From Nipponacmea schrenckii (lineage: Eukaryota; Mollusca; Gastropoda; Lottiidae), in contig CM060200.1 in assembly GCA_030562195.1 (NCBI GenBank), positions 24,901,023-24,965,022 of the forward strand: DNA of 64,000 nt, in the 5' to 3' direction. Positions 59,626 through 64,000 of the stretch are shown here, piece by piece (within the stretch, counting starts at the first letter, position 1; each line of letters begins with the position of its first letter). The notes under the pieces were generated by a model. The model had not been told where the DNA came from. It ran no database searches and saw only the letters and a list, made by a program, of their open reading frames with translations. The position numbers and the translations under genes were made by a program.

Positions 59626-61701
59626 GTGGTGCGATATTTGGTCATTAAAATGATCGATAAAGCCAAAAAGCAGTTTAACATAAAACTTGCTTCAGATCAG
59701 AAAAACTCAAAACATATCTGGAAAGTTAACTCCTTAACTAATAAGGCTAATAATTCAACTAATCTGATTCCTTTAGAACCCGAGGTAGTCAATGATCATT
59801 TTTCAAATATTGCATCCAAATTGATTAATCAAAAGCATGTTAATAGAAATATTGATAAAAGTTATTATGTAAATAAAATAGAAGAATTTGTCACTTCTAA
59901 GTTAAATTCTAATGAAGAATGTTTGATTCCCTACATTAACAAATATGAAGTTTTTAAACTTTAAACGAAACTTTTTTCGTTAAATGCAACCAAAAGTGCT
60001 GGTTTAGATAAATAAAATCCCCTTTTTCTCAAATATGGTGCTTTTACGTTAAGTGGTCCGTTGACACATATATATAATCTATGCATTGATGCAAATATAT
60101 TTCCTGATAAATTCAAAGAAGCAAAAGTTTTACCACTGTATAAATCCGGCGCTAAATCTGATCCTAATAATTATAGACCAATTTCTGTATTATCTAGTGT
60201 ATCTAAACCACTTGAAAGACATTATTCAAAACATATAAATAATTTCTTAAATAATAATAAGTTATTGCATTCGCACCACTCTGGTTTTAGGTCTAATAGT
60301 TCTTGTCAAACAGCTCTGACTAACATAATTGAAAACGTTTATGATGCAGTAAATAATAATCTTATGGTTGGTTCTATTTTCTTTGATTTTACAAAAGCAT
60401 TTGATTTGATTTCCCATGAGATAATTATTGAAAAACTAAAACTATACAATTTTTCGAATGCATTAATAACCTTCATAAATTGTTACTTGTCGAATCGTAC
60501 TCAGCGTTGTTACGTCAATGGAACTCTTTCGTCTTCTCGCAGTATAAAGTATGGAGTACCACAAGGATCAATTTTGGGTCTCTTGTTGTTTAATCTTTAT
60601 ATTAATGATTTGCCATTGCATATTAACTCTAACTGTGATCTTTTTGCGGATGATACTACGATTTATACTTCTGGTAAATCGGTTACTGACATACAATTAA
60701 AATTGCAAGAAGATACTGATGCAATCTTAAACTGGTGTTCCTAATGTCTCAAAAAAGAAAATATTCATCAGATTTATCAATTGAACTTAATAATCAATTT
60801 ATTGAAAAAGTTGGAAACTTCAAATTACTGGGTGTTACTGTGAATCAAAATCTCTCATGGACTCCGCACGTAAAGTTCGTGGCTAAATTTTTTTTTCTAA
60901 GTTATTTCAACTGCGACAGTTAGGAAAGATCATGCCTGAAAAATATAGATCTATTTTTTTATAAATGTCACTTTCAACCATATTTGGATTATTGTTCGAC
61001 TATTTGGGATTCGCACGACATTGCATCGGCCGATATTTTACACAGGCAACAAAAAATTGCTTTTAAATTAATTTTTGGTTCTAAGTATAATACTGATTTG
61101 TCACTGAATCTTAAAAGGCTTCATATTTTTGACATTAAAACCAGGCATAACTTTAATTCGTATAAATTTATGTATAAAACTCTGAACAACTTGTCTCCTT
61201 CCTACCTTTCAAGCCTCTTTATCTTTAAACAGACGCCTTATTCTAGCATAAAGTCAATAAATTCATAACTTTTAACCATATTTGGATTATTGTTCGACTA
61301 TTTGGGAGTCGCACGACATTGCATCGGCCGATATTTTACACAGGCAACAAAAAATTGCTTTTAAATCAATTCTTGGTTCTAAGTATAATACTGATTTGTC
61401 ACTGAATCTTAAAAGGTTTAATATTTTTGACATTAAAACCAGGCATAACTTTAATTCGTATAAATTTATGTATAAAACTCTGAACAACTTTTCTCCTTTC
61501 TACCTTTCAAGCCTCTTTGACTATAAACAGACGCCTTATTCTAGCATAAATTCAAAACTTGTGGTGCAAAAACCAAGAATCAATTTGATTAAACAAAGTA
61601 TTAAATACAAAGGATCAATTTTATGGAATGGTCTAGACGAAAATTTTAAATCAGCTTCAGATTTTAAGACTTTTCGAAGGATGATTCTTGGTAAACTATA
61701 G
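59626..61701 (+). pseudogene. Non-LTR retrotransposon (jockey superfamily, L2/CR1-like) reverse transcriptase, 5' truncated and broken
   Basis: 59626-59964 is the linker before RT (KNSKHIWKVNSLTNK). 60061-60744 holds RT with NYRPISVLS, the FDFTKAFD block (first catalytic Asp), YGVPQGSILG and FADD (60643-60654, catalytic Asp pair). A thumb block (FKLLGVTVNQNLSWTPH) and the C-terminal DYCSTIW...HRQQKIAFK and NGLDENFKS blocks follow. Breaks: in-frame TAA at 59962 and 60013, a stop plus frame change with a small deletion at about 60742, a frameshift near the T-run at 60889, and a 298-bp tandem duplication (about 60971-61268 and 61269-61566). The endonuclease domain is absent. Clade is a judgement from motif style only. 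Confidence 0.9.
60971..61566 (+). repeat. 298-bp tandem duplication inside the retrotransposon
   Basis: The DYCSTIW to YSSI coding segment is present twice head to tail with about a dozen base differences. The second copy continues into the normal C terminus (NSKLVVQKPRINL); the first ends in a stop (SINS). Confidence 0.93.
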
Positions 61702-61970
61702 GCTTACTTGCTGATGGCTATCTTAACAATTGTGTTTCTCCATGATTTAATGATTTAAGTAATTTGTTAATTTTATTTTTCGCTTTCTCACAGGTATATC
61801 ACCACCAACAATTCTATTTTGGCCTAACTTGAACCATTTTGAAAATCTAAATTATTACTGTCGCGGGATGAGGAAACATCCTTAAAGCCCTCCATAGAAA
61901 AATAAGAACATAAAATGGAGTAGGGTTGGGTAGCCCGCTCGCAGCACATGCACTGACGCTTTGGCAATTC

Positions 61971-61992
61971 TTTTTTTTTTTTTTTTTTTTTT
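61971..61992. repeat. 22-base T homopolymer
   Basis: Poly(T), that is poly(A) on the minus strand, next to a relatively GC-rich stretch (61860-61970). It may mark the 3' end of a minus-strand retroposon, but no body was recognised to its right. Confidence 0.9.
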
Positions 61993-62034
61993 GAGGGTAT
62001 ATGTATGTTTTGATGTCTGATCGTCTCATGCAGA

Positions 62035-62510
62035 TGTACTTGTCTATTCCTTGGTTTTTGTGGTCAAGTACTTGATCTCAGAAAGATGAATCTGTCCATT
62101 TTATACACATGTTCTTGTGTATTTTAAAACTAATTGTACTTTGAAATGGTATATGGTTTTTGCTGACATGTACTTGATCGCCGGAAAATAAATCTGTCCA
62201 TTATTTACACATGTTATTGTGTATTTTAAAACAAATTGTACGTTGAAATAATACGTGATTTCTTGCGGTCGTGTGCATGGCCGCGGGAGCTATATGTTAT
62301 ATCCATTTCATAAACAAATTGTAGGTTGAAAATCTGTCCATCATGCACATGTACTTGTGTATTTTTAAACAAATTGTACGTGGAGTATTGTATATTTATT
62401 TTGTGGTCATGTGCTTGATCGCCGGAACATAGATCTGTCCATTTGATACACATGTACTTGTATATTTTTAGTATTTTAGACGAATTGTATATTGAGATAT
62501 TATGTATTTT
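62035..62510. repeat. ~105-bp tandem repeat, 4 diverged copies
   Basis: The pattern GATCGCCGGAA...ATCTGTCCATT...CACATGTACTTGTGTATTTT, then AAACAAATTGTACGTTGA, recurs at about 62070, 62175, 62310 and 62415 with indels. Confidence 0.85.
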
Positions 62511-62564
62511 CGATTTTTTTTCTATATATAGATGTCAATATAAGCTCAGGTGACTTTGCTCCAT

Positions 62565-62960
62565 TCCCTTATAGGCAGGTTTTCTCACTGGCATGGTCAC
62601 AAAGCATGAGTGGCTTGAAAATTTTCTAAAAAAGGTAAAAGGATGTTAGTGTGGACACTGACAGCATGAATTTGCACCGTATCACTATAACTACGTTTTA
62701 CATTTACCGACCTTAATGGGCTAATGGAGACGGACAACGCCATGTATTTCGCACTGAGTCAATCTAGATCATTGACAGAATAGAACCCTGGACTTTCAGG
62801 TTATCGAGCAAGCACTGAAAGAAATAAATACAGAAAAGAAACGTTACTTCTGGAATCACCGTTCTATCACATAAGACTCTCGATATCAGTGACGACATCA
62901 GACATTTTGTTTTATTGAAATTGCAGGAATCCATGATCACTTTTATAAAAAATCTGTGAA
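62565..62960. mobile_element. TTAAAGGG element family, diverged partial copy 3
   Basis: GTGGACACTGACAGCATGAA at 62652 parallels GTGGAGACATTGACAGCATA in copy 1, and ATTGCAGGAATCCA near 62922 parallels its internal hairpin arm. The termini are poorly preserved. Confidence 0.35.
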
Positions 62961-63655
62961 ATTTACAAACGATTTATCAGCAGATAAATTTTAACCGCAA
63001 ATCCTCTTGACCTTTTTTAAATTCAAAGCATGACATCAGATTTAGAAATACTAAAAACTGGTAAGATTTGTTCTTTATTAAAAACAGATAATACTGAAAG
63101 ACTGGTTAATCTATAATCCTATAGAAACACTGCTGGTGTAAATAATCAGATTTCACCGCAGCATCAACATTTCCATCCTTTTTATTTATACAAACTATCG
63201 TGTCCTACCAGTCAGCAGATTGTGGTCTTAGAACAAGCGTACTTGTCTGTTGTCAGTATGCCCTTCACTGAATTATCTTGTCTTTTACAATAACAGTGTA
63301 ATACGTTCAAACGAAATTTCATCCTTCGTGTGAAAAGTGGTGCTTTACAAACAGCTAGGAAACGTATTAAGATACGAAAGAATGTTATTGCTTGATTCTA
63401 ACGCTTACATATTGTAATAAGACTCCACAAGAAGTCTTAGGTTGCACAATGATATTCGCTCTTCGCTCTTATTTAAATCTTTTAAGTGGTGGAAAATATT
63501 CACAAAATATAGCTACTTGACATTCAAACCTTTACAGGAATTAAATATGAGTAATGTTCTCATCTCATCTAAAAAGCATTTAATTCTTCACTTGGTATAT
63601 CATTTCTCCTTTACGAAATCTTAACTCCTGTTTCTGCCAAGAGGTTTTCTAATTC
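62961..63655. other. Upstream sequence without recognised features
   Basis: AT-rich sequence between two element copies. A 60-codon frame at 63442-63624 has no domain and no coding signal. Confidence 0.5.
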
Positions 63656-63659
63656 TTGT

Positions 63660-63862
63660 CTGTATAAGGGGATTCTAAAGAGGGTTGTATGTGTATCGGG
63701 GACACTGCATGATAGCATCAATTTACACCCTTTCACGAAAACGAAGTGTTTGAAGACGTCATAATGCCAAAATCTGCCTAAATCACATTTGCAATGATCT
63801 TATTAGTGTCCCTGATATGAAATAAAAAACTTTTAGATAACTTCTTTACAATCCCTTTAAGA
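63660..63862. mobile_element. TTAAAGGG element family, copy 2
   Basis: Left GGGGATTCTAAAGAGGG and right CTTCTTTACAATCCCTTTAA are inverted repeats of each other and match copy 1 (1499-1730). The interior shares the GGGGACACTG...AGCATCAATTTACACC block and GTGTTTGAAGACGTCAT. Confidence 0.55.
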
Positions 63863-64000
63863 CAGGTTAATTGTTTGAGCAAATATTCTGTTTCATAACA
63901 TCACAACCACAATTTTACAGTTAAAGTAACATTTTGCACTGTCTGGTAACAGGTGTGCGGGACAATTTTACAATCAATTTAAAATATAACACCTTATAAG

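Overview
This is an AT-rich, intron-dominated animal genomic window, and it holds essentially one host gene. The genome type points to a marine lophotrochozoan, most likely a mollusc. The reasons are long introns, mariner, piggyBac-like, PIF/Harbinger-like and jockey-superfamily remnants, and two large arrays of about 160-bp core repeats with ACGG/ACAG-type microsatellite tracts, an architecture known from bivalve pearl/Helitron-like elements. The species cannot be named from the sequence.

The gene is on the minus strand and is the single RASGRF (Ras guanine-nucleotide-releasing factor 1/2) orthologue. Eleven coding exons were reconstructed by splice sites and continuous reading phase: 55111-55383, 16996-17250, 16381-16458, 13574-13827, 12982-13061, 12045-12238, 11501-11611, 8519-8636, 2276-2448, 883-961 and 350-561. 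They join without a phase conflict into 609 codons. In order these encode the N-terminal PH domain, a coiled coil, an IQ calmodulin-binding motif, the DH (RhoGEF) domain and the second PH domain. The REM and CDC25 Ras-GEF half lies beyond the left edge. One intron (16459-16995) is GC-AG, and the first coding intron is about 37.9 kb.

Layout: 1-17250 carries exons 2-11. Their introns hold a 43-bp satellite-like array (3879-5276), a 28-bp repeat, a long inverted-repeat element (7855-8297) and a 161-bp core-repeat array (8940-10395). The large first intron (17251-55110) holds, left to right: a 21-bp tandem repeat, a PIF/Harbinger-like MITE with a TTA target duplication (19078-19529), 29-bp and 22-bp AT-rich repeats, a 318-bp dimeric core-repeat array (about 29440-32380) with a strikingly eroded right edge, a TTAA-flanked piggyBac-like element (41171-43269) containing a perfect 64-bp inverted repeat, a decayed mariner transposase (45820-46146) and SINE-like fragments. 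Four perfect TGACGTCA (CRE) sites also lie in this intron. Upstream of exon 1 (55384-64000) are a broken jockey-superfamily reverse transcriptase with an internal 298-bp tandem duplication (59626-61701), a roughly 105-bp tandem repeat and copies of a TTAAAGGG-ended element family. No second host protein-coding gene, rRNA, functional tRNA or CRISPR array could be supported. The many short open frames elsewhere look like chance.
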